In this document: positions 24,396-32,712 of the stretch, piece after piece
How positions within the stretch are numbered: position 1 is the stretch's first letter
Layout: every line of letters begins with the position of its first letter
Assembly: GCA_002698575.1 (NCBI GenBank)
Contig: NZZG01000051.1
Span: 1 to 44,369 of the forward strand
Length of the DNA stretch: 44,369 nt
From: Pimelobacter sp.
GTDB taxonomy: Bacteria > Actinomycetota > Actinomycetes > Propionibacteriales > Nocardioidaceae
Direction: 5' to 3'
Notes under the pieces: generated by a model
Told to the model about the DNA's origin: nothing
Seen by the model: only the letters and a program-made list of their open reading frames with translations
Databases searched by the model: none
Translations under genes and position numbers: made by a program

Positions 24396-25289
24396 GTGAG
24401 CACGCCGCCGCCGCAGCCCGCCCTGCACCCGGCCCTGGCCGACCGTCCCGGACACCTCCTGTGGCGCGCCCGTGCGCGGGTCGCCGCGGCGACCGAGGAG
24501 GAGCAGCGGGCCGGGGTCGACCTCCACGCCGTGTCGGTGCTGCGCGACCTGGTCGGCTCGCCCGGCGGGGCGCCGCGCTCCCAGCAGGAGCTGGCCGACA
24601 CGGTCGGGATCAGCCGCACGACGATGGTGCGCGTCGCCGCCGCCCTGGTGGCCGAGGGGCTCGTGCAGCGGGTGCGCAACCCGCTGGACCGGCGCTCCTA
24701 CGCCCTGACCCCCACGGACGCCGGGGCGCGCGCCGTACGGCTGTGGCAGGAACGGACCGAAGCCGTGCAGCAGCGACTGATCCGTGGCTTCACCGACGAG
24801 GAGCGCGCGGTGCTCGCCGGCCTGCTGCTCCGGGTCGCCGGCGCCGAGGTCGGCGAGGAGACCGCCGAGGCCGTGCGGGACGACATCGGCTTCCTGGTCG
24901 GACGGGCCCACACCCGGATGCACCGCAGGTTCCTCGAGGACCTCGCCCCGTTGAACCTCGAGCCGCGGCTGTTCGGCACGCTCAACCTCCTCGCCCGGTC
25001 CGGGTCGCTGACCCAGTCCGAGGTGGCGCGGCACCTGGGCATCAGCGGCGCGAGCGTGGTCCAGATCGCCGACGACCTCGAGGCCCGCGGTTTCGTCGAC
25101 CGTCGCCGCGACCCGACGGACCGCCGTACCCAGCGGCTGGACCTGCGCCCCGGAGCGACCGAGACGCTCGCCGCCGCCCAGCGGGTCGAGGCCACCACCC
25201 TGGCCGCCCAGATGGACGACCTCTCAGCCGACGAGGTCGCGACGCTCGTCGCGCTGCTGCAGCGCTTCGTCACCTCCCCGGAGCCGTGA
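24396..25289 (+). CDS. Tandem double-MarR transcriptional regulator
   Basis: A 297-residue protein with two complete MarR winged-helix units in one chain. Unit 1 (about 15-150) has SQQELADTVGISRTTMVRVA and the wing NPLDRRSYALT. Unit 2 (about 160-290) has TQSEVARHLGISGASVVQIA and the wing DPTDRRTQRLD. Ordinary MarR proteins are about 150 residues and act as homodimers, so this looks like a single-chain pseudo-dimer. It likely represses the divergent MFS exporter gene and itself. TAGGAGGT lies 5 nt before the GTG, an unusually strong ribosome binding site for this genome. Confidence 0.9.
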   Translation: MSTPPPQPALHPALADRPGHLLWRARARVAAATEEEQRAGVDLHAVSVLRDLVGSPGGAPRSQQELADTVGISRTTMVRVAAALVAEGLVQRVRNPLDRRSYALTPTDAGARAVRLWQERTEAVQQRLIRGFTDEERAVLAGLLLRVAGAEVGEETAEAVRDDIGFLVGRAHTRMHRRFLEDLAPLNLEPRLFGTLNLLARSGSLTQSEVARHLGISGASVVQIADDLEARGFVDRRRDPTDRRTQRLDLRPGATETLAAAQRVEATTLAAQMDDLSADEVATLVALLQRFVTSPEP

Positions 25290-25302
25290 GGCGGGACGCA
25301 CG

Positions 25303-25695
25303 TCAGGGCCGGGCGTGGCTGATCGCCTCGTCCTCCTCGGGCGACAGCTGCGTGTCGCAGGTCCAGCCGGTGACGTTCTTGGCGTAGGTGCGAGCCTCGC
25401 TGCGACCGTGGATCGAGCTGAGCAGCACGCCGTCGCCCGCGTCGTCGAGCAGCGCGAGGGTCCACGACAGGTGACCGCCCATGTCGCCGAACGCGTCGTA
25501 GCGCACCACGGCGAGGTGGCGCAGGCCCGCCACCGCCTCGGCCCGCAGCGCGGCGACCTCCTGCCGCAGCCCGAGCACGTCGGTCGGCAGGTCCGACCCG
25601 TCGACGCGCGGCGTCGTACGGCGCAGGGCCAGGACCCCGGTGACCAGGGCCGCGACGGCGACCAGGAGGGCTGCGGCGGCCAGGACCTCGGACAT
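25303..25695 (-). CDS. DUF4446 family protein
   Basis: A 130-residue protein with one N-terminal TM helix (4-24), a coiled-coil stretch (about 40-62) and the DUF4446 core: VVRYDAFGDMGGHLSWTLAL, GVLLSSIHGRSEARTYAK and the C-terminal LSPEEDEAI. The family is widespread in Gram-positives and of unknown function. ATG 25695 has TACGGT 6 nt upstream, a leaderless start. It is convergent with the MarR gene (13-bp gap) and divergent from the GDT1 gene. Confidence 0.87.
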   Translation of the reverse strand: MSEVLAAAALLVAVAALVTGVLALRRTTPRVDGSDLPTDVLGLRQEVAALRAEAVAGLRHLAVVRYDAFGDMGGHLSWTLALLDDAGDGVLLSSIHGRSEARTYAKNVTGWTCDTQLSPEEDEAISHARP

Positions 25696-25701
25696 GGCGT
25701 C

Positions 25702-25707
25702 ACCGTA
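25702..25707 (-). promoter_or_regulatory. Leaderless -10 box for the DUF4446 gene
   Basis: TACGGT on the minus strand ends 6 nt before ATG 25695. Confidence 0.5.
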
Positions 25708-25765
25708 ATCGCGCCGGGAGATCCCGCCTCGGCGCAGCGCCGTGCGGCCGGGAAGAATGCCGCTC

Positions 25766-26368
25766 ATGGACCTCGCGGCGCTGGTGCTCACCTTCGGAGC
25801 GATCTTCGTCGTCGAGCTGCCGGACAAGACGTTCCTGGCCACCCTCGTGCTGGCCACGAAGTACCGTCCGCTCCTGGTCTGGCTCGGCGTCGGCCTCGCC
25901 TTCACGGTGCAGACCGGTGTCGCGGTGGGCCTGGGCCAGGCCGCCACCCTGCTCCCCCAGGACGTCGTGCGCGGTGCGGCCGCCGTGCTGTTCGTCGCGG
26001 GCGCGGTCCTCCTGCTGCGCGAGGGACGCCGGCACGCACGGGACTCGGCGGAGGACGAGGGGGAGCAGTACGCCGCCACGGCAACGCCGGCGGACGGCTG
26101 GCGGGCCGTCCTGGCGTCGTTCCTCGTGCTCTTCGCGGCCGAGTGGGGCGACCTCTCGCAGCTGCTCACCCTCTCGCTGGTGGCCCGCTACGAGGCGCCG
26201 TTCAGCGTCTTCGTCGGCGCCCTGGCGGCCCTGCTCACCGTCAGCGCCCTGGCCGTGATCGTGGGTCGGAGCCTGCTCCGGGTCGTCGCGCTGCACGTCC
26301 TGCACTACGTCGGGGCCGGCGTGTGCGTGCTGCTCGCCACGCTGACCGTGGTCGAGCTGGTGCGCTGA
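25766..26368 (+). CDS. TMEM165/GDT1-family cation exporter
   Basis: A 200-residue membrane protein with six predicted TM helices in two homologous halves. Each half carries the GDT1 acidic motif: ELPDKT (about residue 15) and EWGDLS (about residue 126), the first varying from the common E-x-G-D-K/R-T by Pro for Gly. Members export Mn2+ or Ca2+. A hydrophilic loop (about 85-110) separates the halves. I place the start at ATG 25766; ATG 25757 and an earlier one are possible. No manganese riboswitch is apparent upstream. Confidence 0.87.
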   Translation: MDLAALVLTFGAIFVVELPDKTFLATLVLATKYRPLLVWLGVGLAFTVQTGVAVGLGQAATLLPQDVVRGAAAVLFVAGAVLLLREGRRHARDSAEDEGEQYAATATPADGWRAVLASFLVLFAAEWGDLSQLLTLSLVARYEAPFSVFVGALAALLTVSALAVIVGRSLLRVVALHVLHYVGAGVCVLLATLTVVELVR

Positions 26369-26462
26369 CCTCGCTGTCGAGGTCGGTCGAGGTGTGCGGC
26401 GCCCCAGAGGCCCACGTCTCGGGTCGTTTCGGCTGATCCGGCCGCCAGTCGGGATAGTCCCT

Positions 26463-26505
26463 GACGAAATGGCCCCTCCCGGGGCCGTGAAGGGGCCACT
26501 TCGTC
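26463..26505. terminator. Strong hairpin terminator downstream of the GDT1 gene
   Basis: A 15-bp stem (26463-26477 with 26491-26505, one mismatch) with A-rich and T-rich outer ends (GACGAAAT / ACTTCGTC) and a GC-rich loop. It isolates the GDT1 gene from arcA. Confidence 0.8.
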
Positions 26506-26528
26506 GGTTCTGGTGAGGGCCGCGCCAC

Positions 26529-26534
26529 TAGGGT
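26529..26534 (+). promoter_or_regulatory. Leaderless -10 box for arcA
   Basis: TAGGGT ends 6 nt before ATG 26541, with no ribosome binding site in between. Confidence 0.5.
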
Positions 26535-26540
26535 TCACCC

Positions 26541-27794
26541 ATGACCGACGCCGCCCGTCCCTCCCCCGCCAGCGCCCCCAGCGGCCCGCCCAGCGGCGCC
26601 GACAGCGAGGTCGGCCGGCTTCGCACCGTGATGCTGCACCGCCCCGGTCACGAGCTCTCCCGCCTGACACCGCGCAACAACGACCGGCTGCTCTTCGACG
26701 GGATCCCCTGGGTGGCGCGGGCACAGGAGGAGCACGACGCGTTCGCCGAGGCGCTGCGCGAGCGCGACGTCGAGGTGCTCTACCTGATGGACCTGCTCAC
26801 CCAGACGCTCGAGCTCGAGGAGGCGCGCACCGCCGCGATCGAGACGGCGCTCTCTGACCTCGAGCTCGGCGACACGATGCGCCACTACCTCGACGGGCTC
26901 CTGGGCGAGTCCAGCCCGGCCGAGCTCGCCACCCTGCTGACGGCCGGGATCCGCAACGACGAGGTGCGCGGCGGGTTCGGCCTGGTGACCTCGCTGCTCG
27001 ACCACGACGCGTTCCTCATCGACCCGCTGCCCAACCTGCTCTTCACCCGCGACTCCTCGGTGTGGGTGCGCGACCGGGTGGCGATCACGTCGCTGGCGAT
27101 GCCCGCGCGCAAGCGCGAGACCCAGCTGACCGAGCTGATCTACACCCACCACCCGCGCTTCGCCGGCAGCCCGAGGATCCACGGGCACCACTACGAGCAC
27201 GTCGAGGGCGGCGACGTGCTGCTGCTCGCGCCGGGCGTCATCGCCGTCGGCGTCGGCGAGCGGACGACGGCCGCCGGGGTCGAGCGGCTGGCGCGACAGG
27301 TCTTCACCGACGACCTCGCGCACACCGTGCTCGCCGTGCCCATCGCGCAGGAGCGCGCCACCATGCACCTCGACACGATCTGCACCATGGTCGACGTCGA
27401 CAAGATGGTCGTCTACGAGAACGTCGCCGACTCCCTGGTCGCCCACGCCGTCACCCGTGACGGACAGGAGGACGACGGCACCCTGCACCTCGGGGTCGCC
27501 GCGCCCGAGCCGTTCCTGGTGGCGGCCGCCAAGGCGATGGGCATCGACACGCTGCACCGCATCGAGACCGGGCTCGACCCCGTCACCGCCGAGCGGGAGC
27601 AGTGGGACGACGGCAACAACACCCTCGCGCTGGCGCCCCGGGTCGCGGTGGCCTACGAGCGCAACGATGCCACCAACGCCCGCCTCGAGGCCGCCGGCAT
27701 CGAGGTCGTCGAGATCGCCGGGTCCGAGCTGGGCTCCGGACGAGGCGGCCCGCGCTGCATGAGCTGCCCGATCGTGCGCGACCCCCTGGCCTGA
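26541..27794 (+). CDS. arcA: Arginine deiminase
   Basis: A 417-residue guanidino-group hydrolase converting L-arginine to citrulline and ammonia. Hallmarks are the [10 protein letters not shown] block, [20 protein letters not shown], and the catalytic cysteine near the C-terminus in [10 protein letters not shown] (C406). The length is family-typical. The first 20 residues (Ser/Pro/Ala-rich) are an extension. No arcB, arcC or arginine/ornithine antiporter is adjacent, so the classical ADI fermentation operon is absent and the enzyme acts as a stand-alone deiminase here. It has its own leaderless promoter. Confidence 0.95.
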   Translation: MTDAARPSPASAPSGPPSGADSEVGRLRTVMLHRPGHELSRLTPRNNDRLLFDGIPWVARAQEEHDAFAEALRERDVEVLYLMDLLTQTLELEEARTAAIETALSDLELGDTMRHYLDGLLGESSPAELATLLTAGIRNDEVRGGFGLVTSLLDHDAFLIDPLPNLLFTRDSSVWVRDRVAITSLAMPARKRETQLTELIYTHHPRFAGSPRIHGHHYEHVEGGDVLLLAPGVIAVGVGERTTAAGVERLARQVFTDDLAHTVLAVPIAQERATMHLDTICTMVDVDKMVVYENVADSLVAHAVTRDGQEDDGTLHLGVAAPEPFLVAAAKAMGIDTLHRIETGLDPVTAEREQWDDGNNTLALAPRVAVAYERNDATNARLEAAGIEVVEIAGSELGSGRGGPRCMSCPIVRDPLA

Positions 27795-27931
27795 GGACCC
27801 GTCGGCGGCTGGTCGCGGGGCCGTCGGTGGCCCCCGTGCTGCTCACCACCCGTCGGGCGCTGGACACTCCCCCACCGGTCCGCGAGGATCACGGGGTCTG
27901 CTGCATCGGCGCTCCCGACGAAAGGCCTCAC

Positions 27932-28303
27932 ATGGCAACGTTCTTCGACTCCTTCACCCCTCACGAGGTCGCGCGGATCAGCGCGCACGGCCGCCGCGTG
28001 AAGCTGCCCGAGGGCTGGTCGCCGATCTGGGAGAAGACCCCGGCCGACAAGGCCTACATCATCCTCGACGGCACGGTCTCCGTGCGTCGTGACGGCACGG
28101 AGATCGCCACCCTCGGCGCCGGCGACATCGTGGGGGAGGCCGCCATCGTGGGTCACTCGCTGCGCACCGCGTCGGTGGTCGCGACCAGTCCGCTGCAGGC
28201 GATCCACTTCACCGACACCGACATCCGCGAACTCATCGAGGAGATGCCGGCGTTCGCCGAGAAGCTCGCCGCCGTCGCTCAGTCGCGGGTGAAGACCGAC
28301 TGA
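27932..28303 (+). CDS. Stand-alone cyclic-nucleotide-binding protein
   Basis: A 123-residue protein that is almost entirely one cNMP-binding domain of the Crp type. The beta-barrel segment is AYIILDGTVSVRRDGTEIAT and the phosphate-binding cassette is IVGEAAIVGHSLRTAS, retaining the glutamate and arginine needed to hold cAMP. There is no DNA-binding helix-turn-helix, so it cannot work as a classical Crp. AAAGG lies about 6 nt before ATG 27932. Its stop overlaps the next gene, a class III cyclase, suggesting that it senses that enzyme's product. Possible roles are a cAMP buffer, an adaptor, or a feedback subunit. Confidence 0.87.
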   Translation: MATFFDSFTPHEVARISAHGRRVKLPEGWSPIWEKTPADKAYIILDGTVSVRRDGTEIATLGAGDIVGEAAIVGHSLRTASVVATSPLQAIHFTDTDIRELIEEMPAFAEKLAAVAQSRVKTD

Positions 28304-29376
28304 CCGGCCACCAGGGGCAGGACGGACCCGACCCCGACCCGACCGACCGCGACCCGACCCACCGCGACCCGACCGACCCCGACCCGACCGGCCCCGACCT
28401 CACCGGCGCCTTCGAGGTCGCCGAGACCTTCCTGCTCGGCGCCGAGCCCAGCCTGACGCGGGTCCAGGTCAGCGAGCAGACCGGCATCCCCCTGGAGACC
28501 GCCACCCGGCTGTGGCACCTGATGGGGTTCGCGCACACCTCCGACGACGAGGTGGCCTTCACGCCCGCCGACGTCGAGGCGCTGCGGCTCGCCCAGGACC
28601 TCGTCGAGCTCGGCATCCTCTCCCCCGATCGTCAGGCAGCACTCGTGCGCACCTGGGGGCGCAGCTTCGCCCGGCTCGCCGAGTGGCAGACCAGCCTGCT
28701 GACCTCGGTGGCGCTGGAGAGCGGCGCCGATCCCGGCGAGACCCTGGCCGAGCTCACCGGCCAGGTGCTGCCGCGGGTCGAGGAGCTGCAAAGCTACGTG
28801 TGGCGTCGTCACCTGGTCAGCGCGGGTGGCCGGATGCTCGCGGTCGCCGACCCGGCCGCGCCGTCCCTGCCCGCGGCGGTCGTCTTCGTCGACATCGTCG
28901 GCTACACCTCGCGCAGCAAGTCGCTCACCGACGCCGAGCTGGTGGCGTGGATCGAGGACTTCGAGAGCACGACCACCGACCTGGTCAACGGCGTCGGTGG
29001 CCGGATCATCAAGAACATCGGCGACGAGGTCCTCTTCGTCCTCGACGACCCGGCGGCCGCCACCGAGATCGCGCTCGAGATGACGCGGCGTGGCAGCGAC
29101 GAGGACGACCCCTACCCGGAGGTCCGCGCCGGCGTCGCCTACGGCGAGGTCGTCCTGCGGCTGGGAGACGTGTTCGGCCCGACGGTCAACATCGCAGCCC
29201 GGCTGACCTCCCTGGCCCGGCCCGGCTCGGTGCTGCTCGACCACGGCGCCCACGAGGCGCTCACCGACGCCACCGCTGACCAGACCCGCGAGTCGCCGTA
29301 CAGCTTCCGTCGGCTGCGCCGCTCGGTGAAGGGCTACTCACGCCTGGAGGTGTGGGTCGTCCGGCGGCGTTCCTGA
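28300..29376 (+). CDS. Class III adenylate/guanylate cyclase
   Basis: About 358 residues. After a 30-residue Asp/Pro/Thr repeat tail comes a helical MerR/HTH-like regulatory domain (about 36-180, with VAETFLLGAEPSLTRVQVSE and LQSYVWRRHLV). The catalytic domain follows (about 187-350): metal Asp in VVFVDIVGYTS and IGDEVLFVLD, and GDVFGPTVNIAARL as the dimer transition-state segment. It converts ATP (or GTP) to the cyclic nucleotide. The only start that keeps the conserved regulatory domain whole is CTG 28300, overlapping the previous stop by 4 nt (CTGA); ATG 28522 would cut that domain. The CTG start is inferred. Confidence 0.85.
   Translation: MTGHQGQDGPDPDPTDRDPTHRDPTDPDPTGPDLTGAFEVAETFLLGAEPSLTRVQVSEQTGIPLETATRLWHLMGFAHTSDDEVAFTPADVEALRLAQDLVELGILSPDRQAALVRTWGRSFARLAEWQTSLLTSVALESGADPGETLAELTGQVLPRVEELQSYVWRRHLVSAGGRMLAVADPAAPSLPAAVVFVDIVGYTSRSKSLTDAELVAWIEDFESTTTDLVNGVGGRIIKNIGDEVLFVLDDPAAATEIALEMTRRGSDEDDPYPEVRAGVAYGEVVLRLGDVFGPTVNIAARLTSLARPGSVLLDHGAHEALTDATADQTRESPYSFRRLRRSVKGYSRLEVWVVRRRS
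28335..28394. repeat. 15-bp tandem repeat (4 units) at the 5' end of the cyclase gene
   Basis: Units at 28335-28349, 28350-28364, 28365-28379 and 28380-28394 (consensus CGACCCGACCGACCS) encode five-residue repeats of the type D-P-T-D-R/P. Each unit keeps the frame, so copy number could change without disrupting the protein. Confidence 0.85.
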
Positions 29377-29420
29377 CCCTCCGGAACGGCTCGCGAGCCC
29401 GCGTAGTACCCGATCGACTG

Positions 29421-29449
29421 TTGTTCATGCATCGAGCAGGTGGTCTAAT
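29421..29449 (+). promoter_or_regulatory. Sigma-70-type promoter for the NHL/Ig-like gene
   Basis: TTGTTC (29421-29426), a 17-nt spacer, then TCTAAT (29444-29449), about 55 nt before ATG 29504. The spacing and both hexamers fit a housekeeping promoter, one of few in this window with a proper -35 box. Confidence 0.6.
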
Positions 29450-29503
29450 CGATGAGCGGTCGCTGTCCGGCGGGCGCGCCCTTCCTCCCCAAGGGACCTC
29501 TCC

Positions 29504-31693
29504 ATGCTTGTCATGCCTCGGAATGCTCACGCTCTCCTCTTCCGGCTCGTCGTGGCCGCCGCGATCGCCCTCGCCGGCCTCGCAGCCGTCCCGGCCCCCG
29601 CGGCGCAGGCCGCGGTCACCTCGGGCCCCACCGCGGTCGCGGTCGGACCCGACGGCACGACGTACGTCGGCACCGCGGCGGGTGGGTCGTTGACCCGCAT
29701 CGACGGCACCGGCGCGCTGCTCGCGCCGCTGACCCTGCCCCGCTCCGGCCCCGTCGACGGGCTCTACGTGATGCCCTCTGGCCCGGAGAAGGGCACCATC
29801 TGGGTCTCCTACGGCTTCGCCGCCTCCCAGCTCAGCCCGTCCGGCGACGAGCTCGTCCACTTCACCACCGGCGGCTCCGACCCGTCGTCGTGCGCCTCCA
29901 GCGAGACCGACGACCCGAGCCTGTACGGCGGCATCCTGGCCACCGAGACGAGCGTGTTCCTCGCCCACCGGTGTCGCCCCGGCCTGAGCCTCTACTCCCG
30001 CACCGACTACCAGCAGCGCTCCGCCGCGACCCCGTCGCCGTGCGAGGGTGACTGCCGCTACGGCGGCATCGCCGCCAGCACGTTCTCCGGCCAGGGCCTG
30101 TCCACGGGGTTCCTCGTCGCGACCGTCCCGGGGTCAGCGAAGGTGGAGATCTACTCGCAGTTCTCCAACCGCACCAGCCCGGACTTCACCCTCGACGTCC
30201 AGGCGCACGGCGGCGGGTCCACCCCGCGGCCCACCGGCGTGGCCGTCGACGACCAGGGCACCCTGTTCGTCACCGACGTCGCCAACCACGTGATCTACGT
30301 CTACGGACTGAAGTTCCTCGGCAACGGTCAGTACACCTACGAGTACAACCGCTACATCGGCAACCCGCCCGACGCCGACAGCGACGACTCCGGGTTCGAC
30401 ACGCCGGTCGCCATCTCGCAGTACCCCCGCAACGGCTCGGTCAGCGAGCTGCAGGGCAACCTGTTCATCGCCGACGCCGAGAACAACCGCATCGTGCGCC
30501 GCGACACCTACTCCTACAAGTTCTGGGACGCCTACCTCGACGGCTCCGGTGGCGGTGGACCGTCCGCGCCGCCGTACACGATCTCGACCCCGACGGTGAC
30601 CGGCACTCCGGCCGTCGGCCAGACGCTGACCTGCTCGCCGGGCCAGTACGCCGGAGCGCCGACCCAGGTCGACGTCGGCTGGAACCGCGACAACTCCTAC
30701 ATCCCCGGCGAGGGCAACCGCACCTACGTGGTGCGCTCCGGCGACGCCGGCAAGAAGATCAGCTGCTTCGAGCGGCCGCGCAACGACGCCGGGTACGGCG
30801 ACTACGCCACCAGCGCCAACGTGACGATCCAGAGCGGGCCCCCGGCCAACGCGGCGCCGGTCAACACGATCCGGCCGACCGTCTCCGGCACGCCGCAGCC
30901 CGGACAGTCGCTCGTGTGCGGCAACGGCCAGTGGACCGGTACGCCGGCGCCGACGTACGCCCAGCAGTGGCTGCGCAACGGCACCGCGATCGACGGCGCG
31001 ACCACGTCGTCATACCAGGTCACCGATGCCGACCTCGGGGCGCAGCTGGTCTGCCGGGTGACCGCGAGCAACAGCCAGGGCTCCGCCACCGCCCAGTCCG
31101 CGCCCGTCACCGTCACCGCCACGCCGCCCGCGCCGTCGTGCAGCGGACCGGTGGGCGTCAGCATCAACAACGCGGCTCCCGCCACCAACGACGCCTCGGT
31201 CAGCCTGCGGATCCGGCCGCCCGCCGGGGCCACCCAGGTCGTGATCTCCAACGACGGCGGCTTCGACACCGCCCAGGTCCGAGCCACGGCGAGCGACTGC
31301 ACCTACCCGTGGACGCTGTCGACCACCGGCTTCCGCGACACCCGCGTGGTCTACGTCCGCTTCGTCGGTGGCGGCGTCGACGAGATCGTCACGCTCACCG
31401 ACGACATCGTGCTCGACACCGCCGCCCCGTCGGTCGACCGACAGGTGATCAAGAAGCTGAAGAAGTCCCGTGGCTTCAAGGTCAAGGTGACGGCCAAGGA
31501 CGCCGCGTCGGGCGTCTCGAAGGTCCGCTTCTCGAACAAGCCGGGGGCCCGGGGGACCAACACCGTGGTTAGCAACCGCGGCAAGACCTACCGGGACACC
31601 ATCCGGACGAGTAAGGCCGCGAAGTTCCGCTGGGTCAAGGTCTACGACCGGGCCGGCAACTCGACGGGCTGGGAGCGGTCCGCGCGGCGCTGA
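29504..31693 (+). CDS. Large secreted NHL-repeat / Ig-like repeat protein
   Basis: A 729-residue exported protein with a signal peptide (1 to about 35, APAAQA). Beta-propeller/NHL-like repeats follow (about 36-345, such as PTGVAVDDQGTLFVTDVANH and NLFIADAENNRIVRRD). Two bacterial Ig-like repeats come next (about 362-445 and 450-545, the second starting PTVSGTPQPGQSLVCGNGQW). The last region is a basic Lys/Arg-rich beta domain (about 555-729, KKLKKSRGFKVKVTAKDAAS). This layout suggests a cell-surface or extracellular adhesion or glycan-binding protein. The catalytic role, if any, is unknown. AAGGGA lies 7 nt before ATG 29504. Confidence 0.83.
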   Translation: MLVMPRNAHALLFRLVVAAAIALAGLAAVPAPAAQAAVTSGPTAVAVGPDGTTYVGTAAGGSLTRIDGTGALLAPLTLPRSGPVDGLYVMPSGPEKGTIWVSYGFAASQLSPSGDELVHFTTGGSDPSSCASSETDDPSLYGGILATETSVFLAHRCRPGLSLYSRTDYQQRSAATPSPCEGDCRYGGIAASTFSGQGLSTGFLVATVPGSAKVEIYSQFSNRTSPDFTLDVQAHGGGSTPRPTGVAVDDQGTLFVTDVANHVIYVYGLKFLGNGQYTYEYNRYIGNPPDADSDDSGFDTPVAISQYPRNGSVSELQGNLFIADAENNRIVRRDTYSYKFWDAYLDGSGGGGPSAPPYTISTPTVTGTPAVGQTLTCSPGQYAGAPTQVDVGWNRDNSYIPGEGNRTYVVRSGDAGKKISCFERPRNDAGYGDYATSANVTIQSGPPANAAPVNTIRPTVSGTPQPGQSLVCGNGQWTGTPAPTYAQQWLRNGTAIDGATTSSYQVTDADLGAQLVCRVTASNSQGSATAQSAPVTVTATPPAPSCSGPVGVSINNAAPATNDASVSLRIRPPAGATQVVISNDGGFDTAQVRATASDCTYPWTLSTTGFRDTRVVYVRFVGGGVDEIVTLTDDIVLDTAAPSVDRQVIKKLKKSRGFKVKVTAKDAASGVSKVRFSNKPGARGTNTVVSNRGKTYRDTIRTSKAAKFRWVKVYDRAGNSTGWERSARR

Positions 31694-31723
31694 GTGCGGG
31701 CTGAGTGCGCACTGAGTGCGCAC
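31691..31723. repeat. 11-bp tandem repeat (3 units) starting at a stop codon
   Basis: TGAGTGCGSRC units at 31691, 31702 and 31713; the first begins with the TGA stop of the 29504 gene. Because 11 is not a multiple of three, the later TGAs occupy the other reading frames, so all three frames meet a stop. Confidence 0.75.
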
Positions 31724-31748
31724 GCACCTCGACCGGCGGTGACCGGTC

Positions 31749-32699
31749 TCAGCGGATCGTGACCTGACGGTTGGCCAGGCCCGAGCGCGCCGAGCGCTGC
31801 TCGGTGGTCAGGTCGGAGGTGTCGGCCAGCGCCTGGTCGAGGGCGGTCTTGAAGGCAGCCGCGGGCTCCTCCAGCACCTCGGCCCCGGTGCCGACCGGGA
31901 GGTCCCAGACCGGCACGAGCAGGCCGTAGGCGCGGAACATGCCGACCAGGCGGGCGTCGGGGACGATGACGTCGGAGCCGTCGACGTGCAGCCGCGCCAG
32001 GGCGTCGAGCAGCTCGCCCTCGGGCTCGGGCATCACCCAGCGCAGGTGCTCCTTGGGGCCGACGTTGGTCCAGTACGCCGCGTCCACCGACGTCAGCCGC
32101 GCGGTCGGCGAGGCCGCCTCGTTGGCCTGGGCGAGAGCGTCCTCGAGGCCGTCGGTGACGAGAAGGTCGCTGGTCCAGAACTCGAAGCCCTCGTGCACGG
32201 TCACGTCCAGGCTGGTGTTCGTCACCAGGTCCTGCAGCCGCGGTCCCGGGCCGGGGGCGTCGGTCAGGCCGATGATGTCCGGCTCGGAGGCCAGGGCCAG
32301 CTCGAGCACGGCGGCCAGGTCGCGCGACGGGTCCCCGAAGGAGTGCTGGACCTGCAGGCCCAGCCACACCTCGCCGCTCTCGCGCGACATCGCCGGCGCG
32401 GCCATCGGCAGCAGGGTGCAGAGCTTGACCACGCGGTCCTCGGCACCGGTGACCTGCAGCGACGCGGTCGCCGCGGGGACGAGCTCGCGCAGGGCGATCA
32501 GGTCGCACTCGCCGGCCAACCCCTCGAAGGGGCGCGCGATGTAGACGTCCGCCGCGCCACCGGCCGCTCCGTGGCAGGCCTTGTAGCGCTTGCCCGAGCC
32601 GCAGGGGCAGGGCTGCCGGGGTCCGACCGCGCCGGCCTCCGAGGAGGTGTCGGTGCCAGCGTTCTTGGGGCGGTTCTTGGCGCGTGAGCTCTTTCCCAT
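31749..32699 (-). CDS. SEC-C motif protein of the DUF5926 family
   Basis: A 316-residue protein with a basic start (MGKSSRAKNRPKN), then a SEC-C zinc motif (PCPCGSGKRYKACHG, three Cys and one His, about residues 30-44). A DUF5926 domain covers the rest (about 50-316, including YIARPFEGLAGECDLIALRE and WTSDLLVTDGLEDAL). SEC-C motifs bind zinc and often contact SecB or the ribosome, which hints at protein export or translation, but DUF5926 itself is uncharacterised. TAGGTT (32707-32712) 7 nt upstream indicates a leaderless start. It is followed on the opposite strand by the NHL/Ig-like gene, convergently. Confidence 0.87.
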   Translation of the reverse strand: MGKSSRAKNRPKNAGTDTSSEAGAVGPRQPCPCGSGKRYKACHGAAGGAADVYIARPFEGLAGECDLIALRELVPAATASLQVTGAEDRVVKLCTLLPMAAPAMSRESGEVWLGLQVQHSFGDPSRDLAAVLELALASEPDIIGLTDAPGPGPRLQDLVTNTSLDVTVHEGFEFWTSDLLVTDGLEDALAQANEAASPTARLTSVDAAYWTNVGPKEHLRWVMPEPEGELLDALARLHVDGSDVIVPDARLVGMFRAYGLLVPVWDLPVGTGAEVLEEPAAAFKTALDQALADTSDLTTEQRSARSGLANRQVTIR

Positions 32700-32706
32700 G
32701 CCCGCG

Positions 32707-32712
32707 AACCTA
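32707..32712 (-). promoter_or_regulatory. Leaderless -10 box for the SEC-C gene
   Basis: TAGGTT on the minus strand ends 7 nt before ATG 32699. It overlaps the last codons of the upstream phosphodiesterase gene. Confidence 0.45.

Noticed and set aside
25696..25765. Manganese riboswitch (yybP-ykoY) before the GDT1 exporter gene
   Set aside because: The 70-bp gap is too short for the full aptamer and lacks its conserved loops.
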